The translations under genes were made by a program, and so were the position numbers. Under the pieces are notes generated by a model. The model did no database searches and was not told where the DNA came from. It saw only the letters and a list, made by a program, of their open reading frames with translations. 64,000 nucleotides of DNA from contig CP137679.1 of assembly GCA_037976565.1 (NCBI GenBank), forward strand, positions 24,902,761 through 24,966,760. The letters run 5' to 3'. Source of the DNA: Mesocentrotus franciscanus (taxonomy: Eukaryota; Echinodermata; Echinoidea; Camarodonta; Strongylocentrotidae). Below are positions 49,626 to 62,402 of this stretch, in pieces (position 1 is the first letter of the stretch; each line of letters begins with the position of its first letter).

Positions 49626-50865
49626 GTACTACACCGCACATTCTATTCAATATGTATACACAAGTGTTATTATGCGTAATCTATACCATCAATGCATTCG
49701 TGATAAAGTATTTTTTTTAAAGAGTAAGATTTCAAATGGTTTGAGTAAACATGCACTATTTTAATCAGGAAAATAGTTGCGTCATGAACGTTTTTTTTTT
49801 GCCATCTCACGATATGCAGTCTCAAATCACTTGTAAAAGTTCACATCTCCTGTCGGACAAGTGCAAGCAAAACTGTGTCCAGAAGTCGAGGTGTGCAAAG
49901 CTGGGGTCAATTACCACTTCGTGACGTCCTTGTGAAAAGTTTGCCCGACTAGATATTCGTTTTAATTGGCAGAGTCCGTTGCGCAATGCTTGAAAACACG
50001 AAAGATGCGCTGAGATATCTGTCATCGGATGTACCGCGAATACCTCAGCCACATCACCAAACCAACTCCAAAATCGACTGCTGCAAACCAACCGATTCTC
50101 ACAAATATACACAAATACGAAATGTGAGCTAAGATGTGACTTTTTCAGTCAGTCGCCGACACCAAACGGAACGATTCTCACAAACACGAAATTCGCCTTA
50201 TAGATATGTCGTTGGATGTAATATTAACATGATTAATAACTCCGTCACACCGACAAACAGACGCAAAATCGGCTTCAAAATGACCGGTTCTTGACTATTT
50301 GGTGGTAATGTAACATTGAATTCGGTCTGGTGTTGGTCCTACCGATGTGACTGGGGCCGAACTCCTGTCACCTCGCGGTTGCAGACGACAGAGCGAAGTG
50401 GTTAGGTAGATATTGGAGCTTCCGTGAATTGGCGGGAAAAAGTTGTCCCTGTGAAATAACAAAGCTTCCTGCAAATAACCTGTTATTTGCCCGATTTCGC
50501 TGCCTTGGTTTATGCTTTGACCTTTGTTTTTGTTTTGCAATAATTTCTTCTCTCAAACACGAACATCTGCTTTCTAATAATCATGATGATGAATTGTTTT
50601 TCTTCAAAGTTTAATTAAAATGTTGCCGTTCGTTTTCTTCCACCTGTATCATATTTCTGTCATTCCGTATCTATTTAACTTCTATTTGTTTCTTTCATTC
50701 ACTGTCTTTATGTCAACGCTTCTGCCGCTACTTTCAGTGCAACTGTTAATCAATAGACCGAGTACATTTACCTGGCATACTGGTGAAATACTTTTAGAAT
50801 ACAACAACATTTTTTTAGACTACAATAAAATAATATATTTTAATAACTCCGAAAAGAATTATTTA

Positions 50866-50867
<2 letters not shown>

Positions 50868-50951
<84 letters not shown>

Positions 50952-51140
50952 CCTCCCCTCTCTCCCTCCCTCTCCCCTCCCTCTCTCTCTCCCTTCCCTC
51001 TCTCTCTCTATCTTATATCTATATATCTATCTGTGTCTCTCTATATGTATCTCTACGGTTCATCGCTATCGATTCTCTCTCTCTCACTCTCTCTGTCTCT
51101 CTGTCTCTCTCTCTGTCTGTCTGTCCTTCTCTGTCTGAGT
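50868..51140. repeat. Long CT/TC microsatellite and degenerate pyrimidine tract
   Basis: Near-pure (TC)n from about 50872 to 50948, then CT-rich mixed sequence with ATCT and CTGT variants. Confidence 0.95.
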
Positions 51141-54100
51141 CTTCCTCTGCCTGTGCATGTCTGCCTCTCCCCTGTTGCTCTCTCTTATCATGGAGCTATT
51201 TTATAGCTCCATGCTATTATCTTGGTCGTACTATTTAATTCACATTATATTTCATATAGAACTGTCATATACCTAACTGAAAATACTTTGTTTCCATGAT
51301 TCCACAAACCGCAATGACGACAATCCAAACTGACAAACAGACGTCCATAATTAAGTTTCTTATTTTTTTCGAAAAGAAGACAATTTCTGACATATTAAAC
51401 CCATCGAACACCTTGATTAACACAAAGGATTGCCCAAGCGACTTTTAGATGATCTCATCGGAAAACAAGAATCCCAAAACAAGTGTTTGACGTCATCCAA
51501 ATCAATATGTCATATTCGTCTGTCCTCGATGCTGCGTATGCCTTTGTCCATTTTAAAAATAGCACAGACCGGCTTCGAAGGGTCAGCAAAATGAACCGAC
51601 TATCGAAAAAAGGTGGCTTCGACTCCATCGGTCTTGGTATACTGGACAATGAAACTTAAAAATACTCTTTTCTTTCAGTCAGTCAGTCGTTTTCAAAGAA
51701 AAGGAAGATATTGTACACAAAGACGCTGTTGTGAAATGAACACAATCTATTAAAATTGTCATAAATTGTCAATTTTCTTTTTCACTTCACTTCAAGCTTA
51801 CTACGATATTGTAATGGTTATATGGACTCAATATTATGGACAATATTTCTAGGGAATATTCTGATTGCGCCTAACACTTCTGAGCTTATGTGCTCATCTC
51901 TTTGAAAACAGTTTGTATTTAAGAAAGATTATGCCATATGCTAATACATTTTGTTTTAATCAAAGGGGAGCATTGTTCGTATCAAAGAAATGTATCATAC
52001 TCTACTGAGACTATTCCATGTGGGTTGATGTATATATCATGTTATTTTCTAGAAACTTATTTTTAAAATATTTATATGTGAAACAGATTAGGATAAGTGA
52101 TCATAGATCATGTAAAAATACTAAGCGTAGCTCAAAACAGACGATTAACTGTTCATGTTCAAGGCGCTCGTCTTGGATTCAGTTGCGTTGTTTTCCCGAA
52201 ATCCCGAGATGGCCTTGTAATCCGGGAAAGCGAACCACTCCTTGCCAATGAAGTGTGCATACATTGAGAAACCTGTCTCTGTGGAATACAAAAAATGATG
52301 AATGTATGCATGACTTCTTCATAGCAGAAGATTGTTATGTTGTTTGATGTGTGATGAAGGATCATCCTAAGCCCAAAGCTCTCTTCCTGTTATTTTGTCA
52401 GAAATATTACTTGCTTGGCACTATGGACACGGCCCATATGCCTTATACTTCCATAGTACAGTTTATTTTTTAGATCAAATGGTTATATTTTACCTGCTCC
52501 ACATGTGTGACAATTATTGAGTAGCTGATAAAATGTGATACAACGAAATGTCTTCGTTCAAGTGTGTTTGTATTCGACAGAGCATATTGGACGGCAAATA
52601 AAAGGACGGGAAGGGTAGCTAGCAATTCGATGGGGAGGGGGGATAGCTGAAGAGCAATTCGATTAATAAAAACCTTCAAATTTAAGGCGGAGCCAGGGGC
52701 CAAATTGCATGTTTAAAGAAAAAAGAAACCCCTCCTCCTCTATATTGAGTTTAAAAATTCAAGAAAAATATCGTGGGGAGGAAAAACAAACCAACAAACA
52801 AAGGAAAGAACAACAAAAATGGAAAAAAGAGAAATACACAAGTGTGCACACAAACGTAAGTTCGGCCAATGCTTTTGATATTCCAGGGGTTTCCCCTGTT
52901 TGGGTTACGCTCCTGTTAATATGTCACTCCTGATAAAAGCAATTTATTAGCAGAATCAACAAAGACGATTAATGCCTTTCTTGCATCCCAATGATTGACG
53001 CATTGCAATAAAATAAAATGCGGCTTTAACTAGCGGGAATTCGCATCGTTGCCATTTTAATTCTTGAACTGTAACAAAGGAACTTGAACTTCACCAACTT
53101 CATCAACAGGAACAAGAGAAATGCCACTCAGGATAGGGCTAAGAGACGAATTGTCTACAATTCATTTCATACCACTCTAATTAAAAGCGACATCTTTACC
53201 GATTTGATGAAGGAACGTTTTCATCGAAGCCCGCATAAAATTGAGAATGGAATAATTTCTACCTTCCGAACGAATGTCACTGAACCCGGAGGAGAATGCT
53301 TGGGTATTAATTGAAGTTCATTGAGGCTGAGAGCAATAACACCGGAATTACAATGCCTTACTGGGTAAATCCACAGACGGCTCTCTTTACTTCTCATTCT
53401 CTGTTCTCTCTAGTTATGTACATTTTCTTCCTCAGTTTAACTTTTTTCGTCAGGCGACTTAAAAATTAACTATAAATGTATGTATAAGCACCACATTTTG
53501 TTGTTGACAATAGTTGGAGAAAAATGCGCCATCATATCCACAATTTTGATTCGTAAATTGTGGATTCCTCATTAAAAAATTATCCTTGTTAAAGAAGAGC
53601 AAATGAATCTGTATTTATCTGTCGGGTCATTTAAAGGAGCGTGGGCCATTTAAAAAAAGGAAACATTGTAGTATTCTCATTTGAATAAAGTTTTGTCTAC
53701 TACGCCTTGCATTACTGAGACTAAAACTAAAAGGCCTTCTTGTCTCAAATTTGGCATTCGGTCTATTCAACTCTCAACATGTTTTTAAATAGGCAATTAT
53801 TTCTTCACCGATACCATAGCGACGAATTCCCTTTTCATCTCCCTATACGTGTATGAGTCTACCTTTGACGTTGACCGATAATTTCATTCCATAATCTAAT
53901 TTCATCGTTCCGTCTCGACCACTTTTGCAACCTTCCTCACCTCACGTAACCTTATACCCTTATATCCCCTATCCCAATTGACAACCGTCATTACATCTGT
54001 CATTACACTATCCAGATCCTGAAACAGTTATCAAATAATCATCAAAGCAAGGAGAATATATTCTTCGTTTAATCATCAGGATGGAAATGTACATGTACGT

Positions 54101-55647
54101 TAATCCTGAAAGTAACAATTATGTTCAAGGAAGGATAGAATTTCAAAATATATATCATGTCAAATATTAAGTCGGACACTTCAATTAATTGGGAAACCCA
54201 TGGAAAACCAGTGGCCAGAGACAAACAGGATTTGTTATTGAGTAATTTTGTTTCGTTTGTGATCTGGTATCACGCAACATATTAATTTCTTTGGTTTATC
54301 TGGAATCTTTAAACCGAAGAGAATTAAGTTGTTGTTTCCCCTTGAAATACCTGTTACTCATTTTTTCTTAAATTACCAGTCTTACCCTTTCTCTATTTAT
54401 CCACTACCTGTCTCAAAATGCTCAAGATACTTGTTTATTTTTATTATTTTTATTATTTTTTTTTCTTCTTCTTATTTTTGATAAAATCTACTTTCTCCTC
54501 CCTAACCTCCTCTTGCTGTTGATTTCTCCGTCTCTCCTCGCTCTGTCTCTCTCCACTCTCTAACTCTCTTTCTAGATCTTGGTATATACTTTAATAAAGA
54601 TTCTACAAAACTAACACAAATACAAATAAAAAACATAACGAATTTGGTAAATTAAGGCGTAATTAAATGCCAGATAGTTGTTTTCAGATTGATCGAATCA
54701 GTTTTATATGATGGAAAGAAGACATCGCATTCTTGAAATCGATGGAAATTCTAAGGTTTGCGTTGGTCTTGCATTCAAATATCGAGAAATAATGGCACCG
54801 TTTGTCAAAATTTAAAGTGTAATTATTTGAAACCAAAGTCACGGGAGGTCAAATTGCGTATACCAAGTATCTTTAACAAAAAAAATAATCCGTCTTTTAA
54901 ACTATGCACCTGACCGTGTTTTGAGAGGACGGAATTCAAAGTCTGACAATTGTCAAATTCATTCCATCTTCAAATTATCGAAATTACAGACGTTTCCTCT
55001 TCACATGCACCAATGACATAGCAACGCAACGAGTATAGTATGCGGCTTTTTATCTCGATATTTAGTAATAACCTTATTATATTTCTATTCATAGCGTGCC
55101 ACTTATCGAATTGTCTCGGAACATTTTCACCGCGTGCCACTGCCAATTTTTAAATGAACATTTCATTTGGATGGACGGGCTGGGAGACGGGATCTCTTCT
55201 GTGTTTGTGTGTATGTAGTCAAGAGACCCCAATACAGTTTAAAGATAATTAAATGCAATGTGGCGAGGGTTGGAGCCACCTGCCCTGTCAAAGAAATGAT
55301 TAAGTTTGCACATATTCGAACTAGTGGATAATTTGATTATATTGTGACGTCAGAATTCAAAATTTGAATACGATTGTATGAGCAAAGGATGCGCAAGAGA
55401 ACCTCCCCTTTTCCTTTTTTTTTTGAGGGGGTATGATGAGCTGTAATGTAAGCACAAATGAACAACTTTTGTTTTCTCCTGCAATCATCACCACTTGAAA
55501 GCTTTATTTGTTTAAATGAAAATAATATCAATAGGCCATTGGACAGTATTTTTCGGCTTGTCCATGTTAACATTATATTATGTGTCAGTTAATGTAATTA
55601 CCTAAGTTTGCGAATGTTGAAAAAGGGTTGACATTAGGCCCATAAAA

Positions 55648-55682
55648 TCACCCCCCCCAAAAAAAAAAAAAAAAAAAAAAAA
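55648..55682. repeat. C run joined to a long A run
   Basis: Eight C followed by about 25 A, a homopolymer junction. No retroposed body is visible beside it. Confidence 0.9.
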
Positions 55683-55939
55683 TTACACGTGTCAAATATT
55701 TAGGAACCTTCTGAATAACATAAATGTTTGATTCTAAGCATTTGTGGAAATAATTCAATAATTGAGATTTCATCGAGCCAAGGCGTTTCCCAAGTGAACG
55801 TTGACTTACTATTGCTTATGTCATCACATTTTAACTCAATAAATTGAAGGAAAAAAGGTTTTCTCGGTCCAAGATATGAAGGCATCGAAAACTTCGGGCA
55901 GGTGTTTTTCACTGTTAATCATGGTTTTATATTGACCTG

Positions 55940-56100
55940 GGCCCCGTATTACAAAGAGTTGATATCAATCGCAACTTATTTGCGATTGATATCAATCGTA
56001 ACTATGTACATAAGAGATAGGAGACTGCAAACTTACGATTGAGTGGATCGAGGACTTACGATTGATTTGGATCAATCGTAACTCTTTGTAAGACGGGGCC
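55940..56100. mobile_element. PIF/Harbinger-like MITE with CTG target duplication
   Basis: 161 bp. Ends are GGCCCCGTATTACAAAGAGT and the complement of GGCCCCGTCTTACAAAGAGT. CTG flanks both sides (55937-55939, 56101-56103). Inside are repeated GATATCAATCG / CGATTGATATC palindromes and ACGATTGA copies, so the element can fold almost end to end. Confidence 0.8.
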
Positions 56101-56878
56101 CTGATGTATTTTCGTTTGAATTGATTTATTGGTTTCTATATCATATTTTCAAATGTTAATTTTCATGCACATGAATGTGAAATCGATATAATTTTACTGA
56201 ATAATACGGTACGTGAATACAAAAATGTAGGATATTTGATTACAAGCTAAATGCATAATAAACACGAATTAGATAAAGGGGGTCTTTAGCCTAAGCAAGA
56301 AGCTTGATGTGTTTGCAGCCATCTATTATATTATCATCCTCATCATCATCATTGAATGTGAAACTCGATCAGTAACGAAAGCATCTCGAATTGCAGTACG
56401 TAGGCACAGTTACGACATCGCGTAGCAGCGCTTCACGCACTCCTGAAAAAAGATTGGTAAAATTTACCCAAATATTTCCAAAAAAGGGCACATGCATTTT
56501 GTTGGGTAAATTGTGACCAGACGTGGGGTAAAGTTTTCACAATTTGGGGCAATTTTACTAATTCTGGGGTACATTTTACCCAAAATTTGGTAAAATCTTA
56601 CCCCACCATTTTTAGACTGTGTATCGGTTCTATCAATTCACGGATTTTAACCTCTGCATAATAAGCTAGGCTATGAATGAATGTAGCCATGGAATGAAAC
56701 CTGCACCTCATCGTGGGGAAATTGATACATATTTCATAAATTCCCCTGCGAGCTGGAGCAGAATCAACAATGGTGTAAATTGGAAACATGTTTTGAAGAA
56801 AGGATACGCATCTACACCTTACCTTTCTATGTTATTACATGGTTTTATCATAAACCAAATCGAGGATAGAAAGAAGGG

Positions 56879-57400
56879 CAGAGAGAGAGAGAGAGAGAGT
56901 GAGTTTGGAAAAGATCGACTGAAAGAGAAATGAGGAAGAAAAGGGGGAGATGAGAAAGAGCCAGAGAGGGAGGGAGAGAGAGAGGGAGAGAGAGAGGGAG
57001 AGAGAGAGAGAGAGAGAGATGGAGAAGGGGAGGGCGAGAAAAAATAAGGAGACGGAGATGAAAGGCAGATATTTCTAAAAAAGGAGAGAGATGGGAAATA
57101 AGACGAGAAAAGGAGAGAGAAAGAAAGAGAAAAGGGGTGATGGAATAAATACTAAGAGAAGAGAGAAAGAGAGAAATAGAGATGAACAGAAATGGGGAAA
57201 AGGAGGGAAAAGGTGTTGAAAAGGGTAGATGGGGACGGGGAGGAGAAAGATAAGGAAAAAACGTTATGGAAAGAGAAATAGAGGGTTGGGTGGAGGGGTA
57301 TGTTTGATAGTAAGAAATAGGAAGGAGGGAAACAGAAATAAACCGCTAGAGGAAGAGAGAAGGGAAAGAGAGATGAAATGAAAATGGGGAAGCAAGCATC
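56879..57400. repeat. GA microsatellite and 500-bp purine-rich tract
   Basis: (AG)n near 56880-56900 and 56970-57020, with purine-rich DNA continuing to about 57380. Confidence 0.9.
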
Positions 57401-57962
57401 ATTATAAAAATTCAAAAGAAATCATGGAATTAATCATAATTGCATTGTACACAAAATGCTTTCAGCAGTAAGTCAGCTAGGCTTTGATGTTATCTCTGAT
57501 GTTGGGCTTGGCACAAAACAAAGAGATAAAAAAGAATAGTCGGGGTAGAGGGCATTAAATGTCAGAAAGAGAAACATACGGGTATTATTGGATGAGAAAG
57601 AGAAAAGGAATGCCATTTTGGGGCAGATTTCGGAGGTTGGATTGGTCGTTCAGAAATCGAATTATACTTTACATACCGAACCTACTGTGACTAGGATTGA
57701 AATATGTTTTGTTTGATGATTTTTCGACAGAACAGTGATCGGTATTGTATCTTGCTAGATTTCAAAACCAAGATTTAAAGAAATAACAGTTCATACGGAT
57801 GGATGAGGAAACTCTTCATATTTTAGGAAACAATGTTAACTGGTAAATGTTGCAAAAGAGCGTATGCGTTAGTAAAAAAAAAAAAAATTATCCAATTTTT
57901 ATCCGCCCAAATATTTACTACAAAAAAAAAAAAAAAAAAAAAAAAAATCGTTAAAATTATTC

Positions 57963-57963
<1 letters not shown>

Positions 57964-58013
<50 letters not shown>

Positions 58014-58985
58014 ATAATAATAATAATACTATTACTACTACTACTACTACTACTACTACTATTAATACCACTACCACTACTACTACCACTACCAACACCA
58101 TTACCACCACTACCACTACTACCATCATGACCACCAATACTACTCTGCCGCTACCACCACCACCACCACCATTACCACCACCACCACCACCACCACCACC
58201 ACCACCACCGCCACCATTACCACACCACCAACACCATTACCACCACCACCACCACCACCACCACCACCACCACCACCACAACCAATCCCACCACCACCAC
58301 CACCACCACCACCACCACCACCACCACCACCACTCCACCACCACCACCACCACCACCACCACACCACCACCACCACCACCACCACCACCACCACCACCAC
58401 CACCACCACCATTACCACCACCACCAATACCACCACCATCACCACCACCACCACCACCACCACCACCACCACCACCACCACCACCACCAATACCACCACC
58501 ACCACCACCACCACCACCAACACCATACCACCACCACCACCACCACCACCACCACCACCACCACCACCACCATTACCACCACCACCATCACCACCACCAC
58601 CACCACCACCACCACCACCACCACCACCACCACCACCACCGCCACCATTACCACCACCACCACCACCACCACCACCACCACCACCACCACCACCACCACC
58701 ACCACCATTACTACCACCACCAATACCACCACCACCACCACCACCACCACCACCACCAACCAATCCCCACCACCACCACACCACCACCACCACCACCACC
58801 ACCACCACCACTCTACCACCACCACCACCACCACCACCACCACCATTACCACCACCACCACCACTCTACCACCACCACCACCACCACCACCACCACCACC
58901 ACCACTATTACCACCACCACCACTATTACCACTATTACTACTACTATTACTACTTCATTTTACTCCTTCTCCTCCTGCTACCGCT
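57964..58985. repeat. 1-kb CTA/CCA triplet array
   Basis: Begins with (CTA)n, passes through mixed CTA/CCA, has a core of about 800 bp of (CCA)n with short breaks such as ccattacca and a few frame-shifting single-base losses, then returns to CTA. Open frames of poly-Pro, poly-His, poly-Thr, poly-Gly and poly-Val are artefacts. Confidence 0.97.
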
Positions 58986-59667
58986 GCTAATTCTAAATCT
59001 CCTATTCAAATAAGTTACATTCATTTTAAGAAATAATGAATGGGGAATGTCCTCTACCTTTCCATTAAATGTCTGTCTTGAGTCTTGAAATTTAAGAAAA
59101 ACGTCATTTTCATCTCAAGTTCACCCTGTAGAATCTGAGAAAGGTAGGGTCCGGGCTATCAACACTTTAATAGCAGGCGACCGAGCACCCCTGTTTGCTG
59201 TAATCTTATTTCCGACTGCGGTGCTCCAATATTTCCTACCAGTATTAGCTTGCAAATTACACCTGTTTCATACCCATATCGTTTCGCATTACTGTGTAGC
59301 TATTATGTACTATGCACTATTTGTAATAGAAGAGGAGGATTACGAGAGTATATTTCATATGAATAATGGGCATATTGTTGTTCAATTGTTATATCCTTCA
59401 TCAAGACTTAAAGAACGGAATAAATTAAGCTGCAGAAGTCCTAAAATAGACGAGACGTCTGGCTTGAGTAACTTTTATTCCATTTTCATACCACATCATA
59501 ATACATCATTATAGACTGTGATAAAAATAAAAATTGTTTTCTATGTACATCTTCATATTATTTAGGAAAAGGCAGATTCGTGAATTCCATACACATATAT
59601 ATCACAACAGATATGATCCAACTGTTATAACCTGACATTGAAAACAGAAGATAGTAGAGTACATTAA

Positions 59668-59839
59668 ATACGATCGCAAGGACTTTCGAGAAATCAATCT
59701 AAGGCGGATTTCAGTACCCTACTGTATTGTATTTAGAATTATGTTCGGATTATGTAACAAGTAATTGTCATGTCCGCCCATTTACGAAAAAAATCAATCA
59801 GCTGCATTGATTGATTTTTCGAAAGTCTTTCCGACCGTG
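59668..59839. mobile_element. TTAA-flanked TIR element, copy 2
   Basis: 172 bp flanked by TTAA at 59664-59667 and 59840-59843. The left end ATACGATCGCAAGGACTTTC is matched by an inverted right end (complement CACGGTCGGAAAGACTTTC). The middle contains a second palindrome (aatcaatca...tgattgatt). Both copies are followed by a shared aagggcgttatct ... ttaacgc block, so the repeat family may be larger than the TIR unit. Confidence 0.65.
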
Positions 59840-59949
59840 TTAATACAATATCTCTTATGTCTACTAACATTATATCATTTCCTATTAATGATCTGCTCAT
59901 CGTCAAAAGGGCGTTATCTAATATAGTTTAAGACAGAGTTAACGCCTTA

Positions 59950-61022
59950 GACCCCTGTTACACATACGTCTGAAAGTGGACTGAGGCCGGCCCCGGAGGC
60001 GGCTCGACGTATGTGTAACATCAACTTTTTTTGAAAAGCCGGACTGAGGCCGGACTGAGGCCAGGTGGACTCAGTCCACCTCTGGATGTGGTTTGAGGCC
60101 GGCCCGAGTCCAGACTCAGTCCCGCAATCAGTAGGTGTAACACCAAAGTGGACTCGGGGCCGGCTTATAAGCGGAAGTGACGTGACCTGTCATCATATAT
60201 CAACATAATACATCGGGCGCGCTTTGCCACTTTCTCTTATGTTATTCTTTGTTTTTATCATTCTATCACTTTCTCTTTCTGTCTTTCCTTATGTTATTCT
60301 TTGTTTCTTCCTTCTATCACCTTCTCTTATGTTATTCTTTGTTTTTATCATTCTATCACTTTCTCTTTCTGTCTTTCCTTATGTTATTCTTTGTTTCTTC
60401 CTTCTATCACCTTCTCTTATGTTATTCTTTGTTTTTATCATTCTATCACTTTCTTTCTGTCTTTCCTTATGTTAATCTTTGTTTCTTCCTTCTATCACCT
60501 TCTCTTATGTTATTCTTTGTTTTTATCATTCTATCACTTTCTCTTTCTGTCTTTCCTTATGTTATTCTTTGTTTCTTCCTTCTATCACCTTCTCTTATGT
60601 TATTCTTTGTTTTTATCATTCTATCACTTTCTCTTTCTGTCTTTCCTTATGTTAATCTTTGTTTCTTCCTTCTATCACCTTCTCTTATGTTATTCTTTGT
60701 TTTTATAATTCTATCCCTTTTTCTTTCTGTCTTTCCTTATGTTATTCTTTGTTTTTATCATTCTATTACTTTCTCTTTCTGTCTTTCCTTATGTTATTCT
60801 TAGTTTTTATCATTCTATCAATTTCTCTTTCTGTCTTCCTGGAGTGCGTCCTAACGTCAGCTCGTGAAAAGGCGACGTGAGGCCGGCCTATGTGTAGACA
60901 CAAAATTGCGGGACCGAGATATGTGTAACAGGGGTTTGATGATCTCGAGGCGGCTTCAAATTGCAGGCGTGAGGCCGCCTCCGAAGCCGGCTTTAAAAGC
61001 CGACGCATGTGTAACAGGGGTC
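59950..61022. mobile_element. Composite PIF/Harbinger-like element with internal minisatellite
   Basis: 1,073 bp with terminal inverted repeats GACCCCTGTTACACAT plus R-CGTC, flanked by TTA at 59947-59949 and 61023-61025. Subterminal copies of the terminus recur inside (GTAACAGGGG near 60926-60937; GTATGTGTAACAT near 60008-60020), along with repeated GAGGCCGGC and GGACTCAGTCC palindromes. The middle is a 90-bp tandem array. No transposase; nonautonomous. The TWA target duplication suggests PIF/Harbinger. Confidence 0.75.
60236..60838. repeat. 90-bp minisatellite (52+38 composite unit)
   Basis: Copies of gttattctttgtttttatca start at 60241, 60331, 60421, 60509, 60599 and 60689, giving periods of 90, 90, 88, 90 and 90. 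Each 90-bp unit is a 52-bp half (ending tctttctgtctttcc) plus a related 38-bp half (tttcttccttctatcacc). The last part switches to 52-bp halves only. One copy has lost two bases. Long open frames here are by-products of the repeat. Confidence 0.92.
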
Positions 61023-61107
61023 TTACTCTCTCTCAACAGACGTAACAATGACGACGGTTTAACAACTGGTATTGTTATGGATAACTCAGCTCAGAGATTC
61101 ACCAGTC

Positions 61108-61141
61108 AGAGATAGAAAGAGAGAGAAAAATAGAAAGAGAG

Positions 61142-61182
<41 letters not shown>

Positions 61183-61222
61183 GCGAGAGAGAGAGAGAGA
61201 GCGCGCGAGAGAGAGAGAGAGG
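61108..61222. repeat. GA microsatellite
   Basis: (GA)n with GC interruptions, 85 bp to the right of the composite transposon. Confidence 0.95.
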
Positions 61223-61229
61223 GAAATAA

Positions 61230-62312
61230 AGAGGGGAAAAGGGTGGTGACAGTCCACAAAATGCTCCCCATAGATGTGGAGGTGGGTTTATATCAATATT
61301 AATATAAGACCACATGTGAGCTAGAAGCAGACTCAAATCATAATCACTGTTTCCGGCCGAGACCTCTAGATGTGGAAATCCCAAAGCTATGTGTTTAAAT
61401 TTTGAGGTAAAATGCTTTTTTTCTTTTCTTTCTAAGGCTCAGATTGAGAGATTTGTAGGGATATAATGTCAGTCAGCCGATACTTCGTATTCAGCAACTT
61501 CTTACCTTTATATGTGTACTGCTTATAGCACTACCAAAACGAAAAGGCAGTAGTAGCAAATTTCCTTTTAAAAAAAATCTCAATTCTACTTGACGGGGGC
61601 CTTGAAGCATTTAGCATCCAGTGCAAATTATTTCATAACTTTTCTATCCCATTGCCTAGCGATAAGATTATTTAACAAATACATAAAAGGACAGGTTTAT
61701 ATCATATTAACAAAAAGTGTTATAATCAACATTTTATGTATTTCGGACAACTATCAGTAGATCACCCGCATGAATATTATCAATCATTCAATCAATGAAT
61801 TCATTTCATAATGTGCGTTTTGATTGGGCATATTTTCACAAAGTACCATACAAACAATACGTCAAATACTATATATATACACTCACCACCATACAACAAT
61901 TGTACAATAGATAGGTTGCTATATATCACATTCACACGTCGAACTATCTCTACTTTTAGTAGACAAGTAATAATGTTATTCGATCCCAAATTTAGATTGG
62001 CTATTTTGGGCAGAACCAAACGGAATAAGATTGAGAAAGTAGGAAATTCGGTTCAAAATGTTTTGATTCAGCAGAGACCATGAAATATGAAGATTGTTCC
62101 GAAATGAAGGACTTTTAGTTTTTATTAAACAAGAGGAAATCTTTTCATAAGACAGCTGGAGACGAAGGCTATTCCCAAGAGATTGTGGTATCGATAGAGG
62201 GAAGCGGTTATCTCGACTTGTACAAGTCAATTATATCTTAGCGAGCGTTGCCCCGTATCAAAAGTATCGTATGCATTAGTAATATATTAACGCATTTAAC
62301 TACTACTACTAT

Positions 62313-62402
<90 letters not shown>

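Larger units (their letters stand above)
41800..57800. other. Intergenic DNA between repeat arrays
   Basis: Beyond the triplicated unit (43 kb), GAT array (44.5 kb), SINE (48.9 kb), hAT MITE (49.4 kb), CT array (50.9 kb), MITE (55.9 kb) and GA tract (56.9 kb), I see no gene. A run of GGGTAAA and TTTACCC motifs lies at 56455-56610. The stretches 45-48 kb and 51.2-55.6 kb show nothing clear. Confidence 0.6.

Noticed and set aside
57823..58990. Long poly-Pro/His/Thr and poly-Gly/Val frames
   Set aside because: Produced by the CTA/CCA triplet array in all frames; frame-shifting base losses and no flanking coding signal.
60224..60880. Leucine/serine/phenylalanine-rich frames of up to 184 codons resembling membrane proteins
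   Set aside because: Translation of the 90-bp minisatellite inside the composite transposon.
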